Assembly: GCF_965661665.1 (NCBI RefSeq)
Contig: NZ_CBFIEO010000005.1
Location: 62,001-126,000 of the forward strand
Reading direction: 5' to 3'
Length of the DNA stretch: 64,000 nucleotides
Source: Cognatiyoonia sp965661665
GTDB lineage: Bacteria; Pseudomonadota; Alphaproteobacteria; Rhodobacterales; Rhodobacteraceae
The notes beneath the pieces were generated by a model. It saw only the letters and a program-made list of their open reading frames with translations. It had not been told where the DNA came from and did no database searches. Shown here in pieces: positions 1-7,291 of this stretch; the stretch's first letter is position 1, and every line of letters begins with the position of its first letter. The position numbers were made by a program, and so were the translations under genes.

Positions 1-296
1 CCATTTCTGTCAACAATATCAGCACGTTGACCAATAATTGGGTTGCCGGAGACGGAGGCGCGCGGCTCTTCCGGTTCAGAGGTTGCCAATGTGCCCATGC
101 GAAGGCCAATTGTGAGAAAAGCACAAAAGAACATCGCTGCCATGACCAACAAACGCCCCTCGGCACGCAACCGCGCCTTGTCGCGCATCGCCTCATGACG
201 GCGGCGCTTATTCGCCGCCTCAATCAGCGCAGGATCATGCCCCCCGTCGCGGGCACGCAGAACCGTGGCAAGGGGGCGCAGCGGGGTCCGGATCAT
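1..296 (-). CDS. ftsI: FtsI, peptidoglycan D,D-transpeptidase (PBP3), N-terminal part only
   Basis: Division-specific penicillin-binding protein that crosslinks septal peptidoglycan. Only about 98 N-terminal codons are inside the window; the gene runs off the left edge. Visible are a basic cytoplasmic N-terminus, one hydrophobic segment (MAAMFFCAFLTIGLRM) and the start of the periplasmic part with GQRADIVDRNG, the typical beginning of class B PBPs. The ATG at 296 overlaps the ftsL stop (ATGA), which indicates translational coupling. It is the fourth gene of the dcw cluster here. The transpeptidase domain is not visible. Confidence 0.9.
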   Translation of the reverse strand, partial: MIRTPLRPLATVLRARDGGHDPALIEAANKRRRHEAMRDKARLRAEGRLLVMAAMFFCAFLTIGLRMGTLATSEPEEPRASVSGNPIIGQRADIVDRN

Positions 297-652
297 AGGG
301 GATCCTCTTCCGTGCTTTGCGGAACAGAGCTCACATCAATCGGATTGATGATTGGCAGAATCTCTGGACTCGGATCGATAATGTTGTCCGTATCGCCGAA
401 GGCATCCGGCATCAGCGGCAACAATCCAAGACGATCGAAGTTCAACTCAGCCAAATCGCGCAGGCGGTCTGGCCGGTTCAAATAGGCCCATTCCGCTTGA
501 AGCATGTTCAGCCGCTCATGCGCCGCACCAATTTGCGAATGCAGCACGCGGGCTTGCGTCACCTCTTCGCGCGTTTTGTGATTTTCCGTGTAGGCCCAAA
601 ACCCGAGCCCGATGACCGCTAAAGCCGCAAGTACGTAAAGTACGCCCCGCAT
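293..652 (-). CDS. ftsL: FtsL-like cell division protein
   Basis: Small bitopic protein of 119 residues: a short N-terminus, a single membrane segment (about residues 4-22, VLYVLAALAVIGLGFWAY) and a periplasmic helix with coiled-coil character (EEVTQARVLHSQIGAAHERLNMLQAEW). This matches FtsL, which forms the FtsQLB complex and recruits FtsW and FtsI to the septum. The family is poorly conserved, so the call rests mainly on topology, length and position between rsmH and ftsI. The ATG follows the rsmH stop directly (TAAATG), and its ribosome site lies in the end of rsmH. The C-terminal tail is acidic and proline-rich. Confidence 0.85.
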   Translation of the reverse strand: MRGVLYVLAALAVIGLGFWAYTENHKTREEVTQARVLHSQIGAAHERLNMLQAEWAYLNRPDRLRDLAELNFDRLGLLPLMPDAFGDTDNIIDPSPEILPIINPIDVSSVPQSTEEDPL

Positions 653-1636
653 TTACCTGCCCTTTTTTTGCACCGGCATTCCGATGTCTTTCGGCGCAAC
701 TCTTCCCGCTGCTGCCGACGTCCGCCTCGCGACCCGCAGTTTCGCCGATCGGCTCCGCGGGTTAATTTTTAGTTCGTCTTCATCCGCCGCAATCGCCTTG
801 CGAGAGGCAAGCGTCCACGCGGCTTCATCTTGGTGTGTTTCAGGCGCATAGCGATTGGCATTGGCCATACTGCCGCTGCGCTTTTGAAAGAAGCGTTTGA
901 CCATCCGATCCTCGACCGAATGGAAGGTGACAATGGCCAACTGGCCACCGGGTTTCAGAGCCCGCTCCGCCGCCATCATCGCCTCGTAAAGCTCACCGTA
1001 TTCGTTGTTCACCGCGATCCGCAGCGCTTGAAAGGTGCGCGTGGCCGGATGCGATTGATTGGGTTTCGCGCGGGGAAGGCAGCTTTCCACAATCTTCGCC
1101 AACTCAAGCGTCGTGGTGATCGGACGGTTCGCAACGATGGATTTTGCAATCCGGCGCGACGCGCGCTCCTCCCCATAAAGGTAAATGATATCAGCGAGTT
1201 CGCCTTCTTCGCTTTCATTCACCAGATCAGCCGCCGAGGGACCAGACTGGCTCATCCGCATATCAAGCGGCCCGTCCCGCATGAAAGAAAACCCACGCTC
1301 CGCAATGTCGATCTGCATCGACGACACCCCGAGGTCCAGGACGACCCCGTCTAGGTCGGAGGCATATTCATCAAGTTTGGAAAACGTGCCTTCGACCAGC
1401 TCTATATGATCGCCGTATTCGGCAACCCAGTCTTGGGCCATCTCGAACACCAACGGATCACGGTCGACACCGATCACCTTATCGGCGCCTGCTGCCAGCA
1501 ATTCGCGGGTGTAGCCGCCATTCCCAAAGGTGCCATCGAGCCAAACCCCAGAAACAGGCGAGACCGCCTTGATCAGCGGCCCGATGAGCACAGGGATATG
1601 AGGGTCGTTGGATACGTCAATGCGGGCAGCTGACAT
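653..1636 (-). CDS. rsmH: RsmH (MraW), 16S rRNA m4C1402 methyltransferase
   Basis: SAM-dependent methyltransferase that N4-methylates C1402 of 16S rRNA, in the ribosomal P site. The N-terminus has HIPVLIGPLI and LDGTFGNGGYT (SAM motif I). Further motifs are VVLDLGVSSMQID, GFSFMRDGPLDMRM and FHSVEDRMVKRFF, all diagnostic of the MraW family. Length is about 327 residues, slightly above the usual 310. The ATG at 1636 is preferred because an AGGGGG site sits just upstream; an in-frame GTG at 1642 is the alternative. It follows mraZ with a gap of about 9 bases in the dcw operon. Confidence 0.95.
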   Translation of the reverse strand: MSAARIDVSNDPHIPVLIGPLIKAVSPVSGVWLDGTFGNGGYTRELLAAGADKVIGVDRDPLVFEMAQDWVAEYGDHIELVEGTFSKLDEYASDLDGVVLDLGVSSMQIDIAERGFSFMRDGPLDMRMSQSGPSAADLVNESEEGELADIIYLYGEERASRRIAKSIVANRPITTTLELAKIVESCLPRAKPNQSHPATRTFQALRIAVNNEYGELYEAMMAAERALKPGGQLAIVTFHSVEDRMVKRFFQKRSGSMANANRYAPETHQDEAAWTLASRKAIAADEDELKINPRSRSAKLRVARRTSAAAGRVAPKDIGMPVQKKGR

Positions 1637-1645
1637 TGGCACCCC

Positions 1646-2140
1646 CTACGTTCCAAGCAGGCTGAGCGGATCGAAGTCGTCCGGCTTGTCAGCCAGCCAA
1701 TCGTTAAGGGTTGCACCGATGGTGGCGTGGAAGGTTTCGGCCTTCCAGATCTCAAAATGATCGCCCATGCCACGGAAAAACAGCTCGCCATCCTTGATGC
1801 CCAGCTTTTCGCGCTGTTTCAGCGGCATCACGACGCGGCCGTCCTTATCAACATCCAAGCGCATCGATTGACCAATAATCAGGTGCGACAAAGCACGCTT
1901 ATTCGGATCGCCTTTCGGCATCGCATTGATGTCGGCCATCGTCTTGCGAAATTCTTCGACCGTATAGGCGTGTAGCGTCTCTTTCAGGTGATCGCCGTAC
2001 AGAAGGTAAAGCCCTGCTTGCAATCCCGTGGTCCAGTCTGGGTCCCCTGCTTCGAGCACACGACGAAAATCAGCAGGCACGCTCATGCGGCCTTTGCTGT
2101 CCACCTTCTGGGTGTATTCGCCTGTGAACCCTAAAGTCAC
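1646..2140 (-). CDS. mraZ: MraZ, transcriptional repressor of the dcw cluster
   Basis: Member of the SpoVT/AbrB-like family with two MraZ half-domains, an octameric-ring DNA-binding protein that represses its own operon in other bacteria. The N-terminal repeat reads GEYTQKVDSKGRMSVPADFR and the second has DVDKDGRVVMPLKQREKLGI, both with the conserved K/D-x-x-GR motif. Length is 164 residues. The start codon is GTG, with AGAAAGGG upstream. A long leader with an sRNA-like terminator and TGGG repeats lies upstream (see the separate entries). It is the first gene of the operon that continues with rsmH, ftsL and ftsI. Confidence 0.95.
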   Translation of the reverse strand: MTLGFTGEYTQKVDSKGRMSVPADFRRVLEAGDPDWTTGLQAGLYLLYGDHLKETLHAYTVEEFRKTMADINAMPKGDPNKRALSHLIIGQSMRLDVDKDGRVVMPLKQREKLGIKDGELFFRGMGDHFEIWKAETFHATIGATLNDWLADKPDDFDPLSLLGT

Positions 2141-2183
2141 GTTACCCTTTCTGCCCAGTCCAAATTCTCAACTGCCTTAACGG

Positions 2184-2221
2184 AAAAGGCGGATTGAGCT
2201 GCTGCCACTGCTCAATCCGCC
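2184..2221 (-). terminator. Leader terminator/attenuator upstream of mraZ
   Basis: On the minus strand GGCGGATTGAGC pairs perfectly with GCTCAATCCGCC (12 bp, 10-nt loop; arms at 2210-2221 and 2188-2199) and is followed by TTTT. It would end the leader RNA before mraZ, so only read-through transcripts express the division genes. Confidence 0.8.
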
Positions 2222-2395
2222 GCTCCAGCCCTTTCGGACGAAGTCCAGCTGCGCGCGCCACCTGGGGGGATGTCTGCTCGCTCGCGCGCCGGATCCTTTG
2301 TGCGGTAAATTCGGGAGCCTGTATGAAACCTGACTTTTGCCGGTTGGGGTTCTTTTGCGCCCCGTTTTGTGAGTGCCCGCTGTTACCGTAGAAGA
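2184..2395 (-). ncRNA. upsM: UpsM-like sRNA from the mraZ 5' leader
   Basis: The mraZ transcript has an unusually long leader. About 40 nt before the mraZ start it forms a perfect hairpin followed by TTTT on the minus strand, a rho-independent terminator. In Rhodobacter sphaeroides the dcw cluster has the same design: most transcripts end in the leader and yield the abundant stress-processed sRNA UpsM (about 200 nt). Position, length, orientation and terminator agree here. The 5' end is not determined; about 2395 is an estimate from the expected length. Other visible structure is a GGAC-TTC-GTCC mini-hairpin near 2236-2246. An 87-codon open frame across this leader looks non-coding. Confidence 0.7.
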
Positions 2396-2433
2396 TTGAT
2401 GCCACGCCAAAACCTACCGATCAATAGTTTTTT

Positions 2434-2467
2434 TGGGAATTTATGGAACTTTTTGGGAAAGAACGGG
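2434..2467. promoter_or_regulatory. MraZ-box direct repeats
   Basis: Four GGG/GGA cores stand exactly 10 bp apart on the plus strand: TGGG at 2434, TGGA at 2444, TGGG at 2454 and CGGG at 2464. MraZ is known to bind TGGGN repeats separated by 5 bp, a 10-bp period. They lie about 300 bp upstream of mraZ, at the likely promoter of the sRNA-bearing leader. The repeat orientation is opposite to mraZ transcription. Confidence 0.65.
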
Positions 2468-2872
2468 TCTGATTGCAAATTAAAGAACAAGTAACGCTCA
2501 ATACCACCACCATATGTATTCCAAGAAAGCAATTACACGCCTATATGTAGTGACATTTTATCAGAAGCGCACACTAGTCCAGAAAATCCCAGTTTTTTGC
2601 AATTACAGGGCGTCCAGCCCCCTGTATCTCACATAATCGGACCAAATTCAGTGCTCGATCCCTTTAATCGCTTGCCAGGTACTGGAGAAATCCGCATTGA
2701 TTCCATGTTTTCCCATAAGCGCCGACATTGGCCCAAAACGCCTTTAATCCACATCTGAAAACACACCGTTTTGCGGATGCCCAAGAATTGACTTAATTTC
2801 TCACCTCAGCGACATCTAACGGACGGCGGGTAAAGGTAACGTGTTTTGAAGGTTGTTTGATTAGCGACCGCG
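2468..2872. other. Intergenic region without recognised gene
   Basis: AT-richer spacer between the mraZ promoter and the tail of mrp. No convincing ORF, tRNA or strong terminator was seen. RNase P RNA was considered because of the neighbourhood, but its conserved core was not found. Confidence 0.5.
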
Positions 2873-3097
2873 GTGTTTGCGGTCTTGTCTATATTACTCT
2901 GCATCAGCGACAGCAGACGCAGATATACGGCAATGGTCGATAGCATGAAGAGTCATGCCGAAAACAAACCGCCTGTTATCGTCTAGAATTCATCCGGCAA
3001 CGTGCATGGTTTGTTCAATGCTGATCCTATCGGCGGCACATATGCTACCCGCGACACCGTCGACCTCGACGATTTTGTGCTGCTTACTGATCCTTAG
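2873..3097 (+). pseudogene. Possible small interrupted ORF
   Basis: One plus-strand frame starts at GTG (2873) with a hydrophobic run (FAVLSILLC), reads through MVDSMKSHAENKPPVIV to TAG at 2984-2986 and then stays open (NVHGLFNADPIGGTYATRD...) to TAG at 3095-3097. Composition of the second part looks protein-like. No family is recognised and the reading may be chance. It is convergent with mrp and would make a secreted or lipoprotein-like product of about 74 residues if the first stop were absent. Confidence 0.25.
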
Positions 3098-3103
3098 CGC
3101 GGT

Positions 3104-4180
3104 TTAAGCTAACCCGCCCTCTATGAACCGCTTGGCCAAACTCCGATAAGACTCCGCCATCGCACTATTCCCAGCGGCAATAGGCGTCCCCGCATCACCC
3201 GCCACGCGCGTTTCAAGATCAATCGGAAGCGCCCCCAAGAAGGGGACATTCAATTTCTCAGCTTCGGCGGCGACACCGCCGTGACCAAAGATATGCGCCT
3301 CATGCCCACAGTTAGGACAATGAAACATCGACATGTTTTCAATTAATCCCAGCACCGGCGTGCGCAACGAATTGAACATATCAATCGCTTTGCGCGCATC
3401 GAGCAGCGCAACATCCTGAGGCGTGCTCACCACAACGGCCCCTGTCAGCTGCGTCTTCTGACACAGCGTGAGTTGCACGTCGCCCGTTCCCGGCGGCAAA
3501 TCGATGATGAGCACATCGAGCTTGCCCCACTCCACTTGCCCCAGCATTTGCTGCAAGGCGCCCATCAACATCGGCCCACGCCAAACGACAGCTTTGTTAG
3601 GGTCAACCATCAGCCCGATCGACATCATTGTGACGCCATGCGCTTGCAAAGGAATGATCCGCTTCCCATCCGGGCTGCCGGGGCGCTTTTTGACGCCCAT
3701 CATCCGCGGTTGGCTCGGGCCATAGATGTCCGCATCCAAAAGTCCGACTTTCCGCCCTTCTTTCGCCAAAGCCACAGCAAGGTTGGAAGAGACAGTCGAC
3801 TTCCCCACCCCCCCTTTGCCGGAGCCAATGGCCAGAATGCGATCAACACCACTGACCGGCGCAGGCCCCTCTTGCGGTGTCGGGTGACGCCCAACCTTCA
3901 ACGATGGCGGCGCTTGTGGCTTAGGTGCGGCGGGCGCATGCGCTGTCAACACAACAGATGCTGACGCCACACCGTTCATGTCTTTGACAGCCGCTTCTGC
4001 CGCATCCCGCACAGTGCTCAGTTGCGCCGCGACCTCTGCCGACGGCGCTTCAATCACAAACTTGACTGCATACCCCTCTACAGAAAGGGCGCGGATCATA
4101 TCCGCCGCCACCAAGTCACGGCCATTCGGCAATGTGACCTTCGACAAGACAGCCAGGATGTCATCCCGCGTGATCGCCAT
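3104..4180 (-). CDS. mrp: Mrp/ApbC-type Fe-S cluster carrier ATPase
   Basis: P-loop scaffold/carrier protein of the Mrp/NBP35 family that delivers [4Fe-4S] clusters to apo-proteins. The N-terminal about 85 residues form a MIP18/DUF59 domain. After a proline-rich linker comes the ATPase domain with the deviant Walker A GSGKGGVGKST, then LLDADIYGPSQP, VDPNKAVVWRGPM and LIIDLPPGTGDVQLT. The C-terminal CPNCG supplies the paired cysteines that bridge a cluster between two subunits. 358 residues is normal for the fused form. It is a single-gene unit on the minus strand with its own upstream region of about 220 bp, shared divergently with the DUF1127 gene. Confidence 0.93.
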   Translation of the reverse strand: MAITRDDILAVLSKVTLPNGRDLVAADMIRALSVEGYAVKFVIEAPSAEVAAQLSTVRDAAEAAVKDMNGVASASVVLTAHAPAAPKPQAPPSLKVGRHPTPQEGPAPVSGVDRILAIGSGKGGVGKSTVSSNLAVALAKEGRKVGLLDADIYGPSQPRMMGVKKRPGSPDGKRIIPLQAHGVTMMSIGLMVDPNKAVVWRGPMLMGALQQMLGQVEWGKLDVLIIDLPPGTGDVQLTLCQKTQLTGAVVVSTPQDVALLDARKAIDMFNSLRTPVLGLIENMSMFHCPNCGHEAHIFGHGGVAAEAEKLNVPFLGALPIDLETRVAGDAGTPIAAGNSAMAESYRSLAKRFIEGGLA

Positions 4181-4400
4181 TTCTCGCTCCTGAGTATGAG
4201 GATAATTTGTGAGCTATCTTTCAGGTCCGCCCATAAATGACAAGAACTGCGGCGTTATGCGCCAGTATGGCAACTTAATGACATGAGCCATGCAATCCAG
4301 GCATAGCCGCAATGCAGAAACTTACATTGTGCAACCGCAGAAACGACTTAAGTATCTGGTCAACAGAACAGTAAACTGCTGCTAAGACGAGAGTAATAAG

Positions 4401-4616
4401 ATGACTTTTGCAACCGAAGCCTACACAAAACGCGTTTCAATCGGGGAACGTTTCAAAAGCTTTCGCGTCAACATGGCATCCACTGCCAAGAAGCGCCAAG
4501 CATACCGTCAAACCATGGACGAACTGCAAGGCCTGACAGACCAAGATCTCGCCGACTTGGGTATTCATCGCTCGATGATCCCTGCGGTTGCGTCCGACGC
4601 AGCCTACCGCAACTGA
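4401..4616 (+). CDS. DUF1127 (YjiS-like) small RNA-associated protein, CcaF1-like
   Basis: 71-residue basic protein ending in a DUF1127 domain: R-Q-A-Y-R-Q-T-M-D-E-L followed by LTDQDLADLGIHRSMI. In Rhodobacter sphaeroides the homologous small DUF1127 protein (RSP_6037, CcaF1) is an RNA-binding protein encoded directly upstream of the CcsR sRNAs, and it takes part in their maturation. The same arrangement is seen here: a CCTCCTCCC hairpin array begins about 10 bases after the stop codon and ends in a strong terminator, so gene and sRNAs are probably one transcript. In R. sphaeroides this unit is stress-induced through RpoHI/RpoHII; no clear promoter of that type was recognised here. Confidence 0.88.
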   Translation: MTFATEAYTKRVSIGERFKSFRVNMASTAKKRQAYRQTMDELQGLTDQDLADLGIHRSMIPAVASDAAYRN

Positions 4617-4624
4617 AATAGAAT

Positions 4625-4856
4625 TTGAGCCTCGCCTACTCCCTTTAGAGGCTCAATTAGCGCCACGCATCCTCCTCCCTTTATTGCGAGGCGCGCCAAT
4701 ACAGGTCGGACGTTCAGGAAGACCTGAACCAAAGATCGACAAACACGGCACCTCTTCCTCCTCCCTGAGGTGCCCTGTCAAAGCGGAAACCCCACCTCCT
4801 CCCAGGGTGATGCTTTGCTAGAGATGGTCCTTCTACCTCCTCCCTGAGGGGCCATC
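4625..4856 (+). ncRNA. Array of CcsR/cuckoo-family sRNAs (CCTCCTCCC hairpins)
   Basis: Five consecutive stem-loops present a CCTCCTCCC motif in the loop. (1) Stem 4625-4633/4648-4656 with a one-mismatch motif CCTACTCCC at 4635. (2) Stem 4660-4669/4685-4694, interrupted, motif at 4671. (3) Perfect 8-bp stem 4747-4754/4767-4774, motif at 4757. (4) Outer CAAAGC/GCTTTG and inner ACCC/GGGT, motif at 4795. (5) Stem 4823-4830/4849-4856, motif at 4836. A further hairpin without the motif (GTTCAGG-AAGA-CCTGAAC) lies at 4712-4729. This matches the cuckoo RNA family, of which Rhodobacter CcsR1-4 are examples. The loops are anti-Shine-Dalgarno-like and could base-pair with ribosome binding sites. Individual 5' and 3' ends are not determined. 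Confidence 0.88.
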
Positions 4857-4865
4857 GGAATAAGG

Positions 4866-4901
4866 ACGGCGATGCGCACCTCCCGCGCATCGCCGTTTTT
4901 T
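4866..4901 (+). terminator. Rho-independent terminator of the DUF1127-sRNA transcript
   Basis: Perfect 12-bp stem ACGGCGATGCGC/GCGCATCGCCGT (4866-4877, 4885-4896) with loop ACCTCCC and a run of T through 4901. The loop itself contains CCTCCC, a shortened version of the array motif. Confidence 0.93.
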
Positions 4902-4986
4902 ATCGCCAAGGCTGAGTGCCTTAGCTTGTCCCACCCGCGCATCATTGCCTATGCTGCTTGGATTAAGCGCAATCTCGAGGCGTAAT

Positions 4987-6037
4987 ATGAAATTTTTTGG
5001 GGTCAAATATCACGCCACTGGGCATGGGCTGCTGGCCGATCGGCGGCGCGATGTATGCTGGATCCAAGTCGCTGGGCTACACAGGCTCCGATGACACAAC
5101 ATCGCTTGCAACCATCCACGCCGCACTGGACCACGGCATAACGCTTTTTGACACCGCCGCGGCATACGGCGCGGGCCATTCGGAAAAACTGCTCGGCCAA
5201 GCACTACGCGACCGACCCGAAGCCCTCGTTGTGACCAAATTCGGCGTCAGTATCGATGAGACCACGAAACAACTTTCTCGTGATCCCTTCCAGGTCGCTA
5301 TGGTCATCCCAGACGTAGAGGACAGCCTTCGTCGCCTGAACCGCGACCGCATCGATCTGCTTTTGCTGCATATTAACGAAGCGCCGATTACCGAAGCCGA
5401 ACAGCTTTTTGATGAAGGCGATCGCTTAGTCACTGCTGGCAAGCTGCGCGCCTATGGGTGGAGCACGGACTTCCCCGAACGCGCAACTGCGCTGGCAGGT
5501 CGGGAACACTTCAAAGCCGTCGAATTCGCAGACAACGTCCTAATCGATGCCCAGAATATACGACAAGTTGCCGAGGGCCACGACCTTCATGCGCTGAACC
5601 GATCCCCCTTGGCGATGGGCCTTCTCAGCGGGAAATACGGACGCGACACCACCCTGCCCGCCGACGATATACGATCCGCTGGTGAGGCATGGCTTCAACA
5701 CTTCCAAAACGGGCGCACCAACCCCGAGTTCGTCTCACGGATGGACGCAATCCGCGAGTTGCTGACAACAGGCGGACGCACATTGGTCCAAGGTGCGCTC
5801 GGATGGCTCTGGGCCAAAAGCGATCTCAACATCCCCATTCCGGGTGCTCGCACGCCGGAGCAGATCGCAGGCAGCGCTGGTGCTGTGGACCACGGCCCGC
5901 TGCCAAAGGACGTCATGAAAGAGATCGAAACAATGATCGTGCGCAATCCTGACGCCGCCGACAAACCCCGTCAGCACCAAACTCCTTTGCCGTTGCAAAG
6001 CGCGCTAAGGCCCCTAGTGTGCCACCATGACCTATGA
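4987..6037 (+). CDS. Aldo/keto reductase with apparent frameshift at the start
   Basis: NADPH-dependent (beta/alpha)8-barrel oxidoreductase; substrate unknown. Motifs include GMGCWPIGGAMYAG, the catalytic Asp/Tyr region LFDTAAAYGAGHSEKLLGQAL, Lys in VVTKFGV, His in LLLLHINEAP and the cofactor segment IPIPGARTPEQI. The continuous frame opens only at TTG 4997. A good GAGGCG site sits 7 nt before ATG 4987, which reads MKFFGVK... in another frame. Removing one T from the TTTTTTGGGG tract would give MKFLGSNITPLGMG, the expected N-terminus. So the tract carries an indel (real or sequencing) or the gene uses the poor TTG start. The C-terminus overlaps the next gene by 11 bases. Confidence 0.8.
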
Positions 6038-6623
6038 GATCCTGATCGCCCTGATCGGCTTCGCCTTCGTGAGCTCGATCACACCCGGCCCGAACAATCT
6101 CATGCTGATGGCCTCCGGCGCAAACTTCGGGTTTCGCCGCAGCCTGCCCCATATGTTGGGCATCTCGATCGGGCATTCGTTTCAGGTGACGATGGTGGGC
6201 CTTGGCCTAGGCCAGTTGTTCGTGACATACCCTGTGGCGCAAACCATCCTTCGTGTCCTCAGCACCGCCTACCTTTTTTATCTTGCATGGAAGATTGCGA
6301 ATGCCGCCCCACCGTCCGAGGGCGAAGCAAAAGGCAAGCCGCTGACTTTCCTACAAGCTGCCGCCTTTCAATGGGTCAACCCAAAAGCGTGGTACATGGC
6401 GATATTCGCCATCACCAACTATGCGCAAGGCGACGGCGTTCTCTGGCCCGCGCTGACTGTTGCGTTTGTGTTCGCCTGTACCAATTTTCCCTCCATCATG
6501 GTCTGGACGACGCTCGGCACCCAGGTGAAACGGCTGCTGACACGCCCCTCTCTTCTGCGCACATTCAACTGGACGATGGCAGTCCTCTTGGTGCTAACCC
6601 TCGTGCCGGTCTGGATCGAGTGA
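6027..6623 (+). CDS. LysE/RhtB family amino-acid exporter
   Basis: Six-helix inner-membrane exporter for amino acids or their derivatives. The N-terminal helix is followed by the family motif SITPGPNNLMLM, then GFRRSLPHMLGISIGHSFQ and the NPKAWYMAIF segment before the later helices. 198 residues is normal. It overlaps the upstream aldo/keto reductase by 11 bases and is followed after 23 bases by an acetyltransferase gene, suggesting one transcript. Substrate cannot be read from the sequence. Confidence 0.9.
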   Translation: MTYEILIALIGFAFVSSITPGPNNLMLMASGANFGFRRSLPHMLGISIGHSFQVTMVGLGLGQLFVTYPVAQTILRVLSTAYLFYLAWKIANAAPPSEGEAKGKPLTFLQAAAFQWVNPKAWYMAIFAITNYAQGDGVLWPALTVAFVFACTNFPSIMVWTTLGTQVKRLLTRPSLLRTFNWTMAVLLVLTLVPVWIE

Positions 6624-6646
6624 TCACACATGACAGGAGCAGCGAT

Positions 6647-7234
6647 ATGACCGAATATGAAAAACTCCTCGCAGGTGAGCCCTACAACGGTGCCGACGCT
6701 GAGATACTAGACAAACAGATGGCTGGGATTGCCGCAAAGGAAGAACTGGACAAGGTACCGGAGGCCGACATCTTCGCGTGGATCCAAAGCCTCGCCAAAG
6801 TCTTTGGGGCGATGGATGGCCCCTCCCTCATCCAGCCGCCCTTCAAAATCAGCTTTGGCAGCCATGTGCGGCTCGGCAAATGGTGTTACGTCAACAAGGG
6901 GGCAACGTTTCTTGATGACAATTTCATCACCTTGGGCGATCACGTCGCAGTTGGCCCAAATGTGCAGTTTATCACGGCCACACACCCACTGAGGTCCGAA
7001 GATCGGATCAAACCAAAGCCCGACCAATTCCCGCCCTTTGACGTTATAAACATCGCAAAGCCCATTACCGTGGGCGATCACGCATGGATCGGCGCAGGTG
7101 CCATCATCATGCCCGGGGTCACGATTGGCGCGCGAGCTGTGGTTGGCGCGGGCGCGGTGGTCACAAAAGACGTTCCCGCCAGCACCGTCGTCGTCGGCAA
7201 CCCCGCACGGTTCCTCAAAAACGTTGATGAGTGA
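6647..7234 (+). CDS. Hexapeptide-repeat sugar O-acetyltransferase (Maa/NodL/LacA-like)
   Basis: 195-residue acetyl-CoA-dependent O-acetyltransferase. The N-terminal Mac domain reads EKLLAGEPYNGADAEI. It is followed by left-handed beta-helix repeats, VGPNVQFITATHPL with the catalytic His, and the C-terminal GAGAIIMPGVTIGARAVVGAG block ending in VVGNPARFLK. ATG 6647 is chosen because AGGAG lies about 8 nt upstream and the Mac domain begins immediately; the frame extends upstream only because it is open inside the exporter gene. The natural acceptor sugar is unknown. Confidence 0.9.
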   Translation: MTEYEKLLAGEPYNGADAEILDKQMAGIAAKEELDKVPEADIFAWIQSLAKVFGAMDGPSLIQPPFKISFGSHVRLGKWCYVNKGATFLDDNFITLGDHVAVGPNVQFITATHPLRSEDRIKPKPDQFPPFDVINIAKPITVGDHAWIGAGAIIMPGVTIGARAVVGAGAVVTKDVPASTVVVGNPARFLKNVDE

Positions 7235-7291
7235 CCAAACGGGATGGCGGGTGGGGCGTCTTGCCGACTGGCAAGAGCGGCACCAGACAGA

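Noticed and set aside
2142..2405. 87-codon minus-strand ORF upstream of mraZ
   Set aside because: It covers the structured UpsM-like leader and its terminator, shows no ribosome site or family, and its composition does not look coding.
2468..3103. Possible RNase P RNA near mraZ
   Set aside because: The conserved core sequences of class A RNase P RNA were not found, and the region is AT-rich.
4621..4900. CRISPR array interpretation of the repeated CCTCCTCCC motif
   Set aside because: Repeats are short, unevenly spaced and embedded in individual hairpins, with no constant repeat-spacer pattern; they fit the cuckoo sRNA family.
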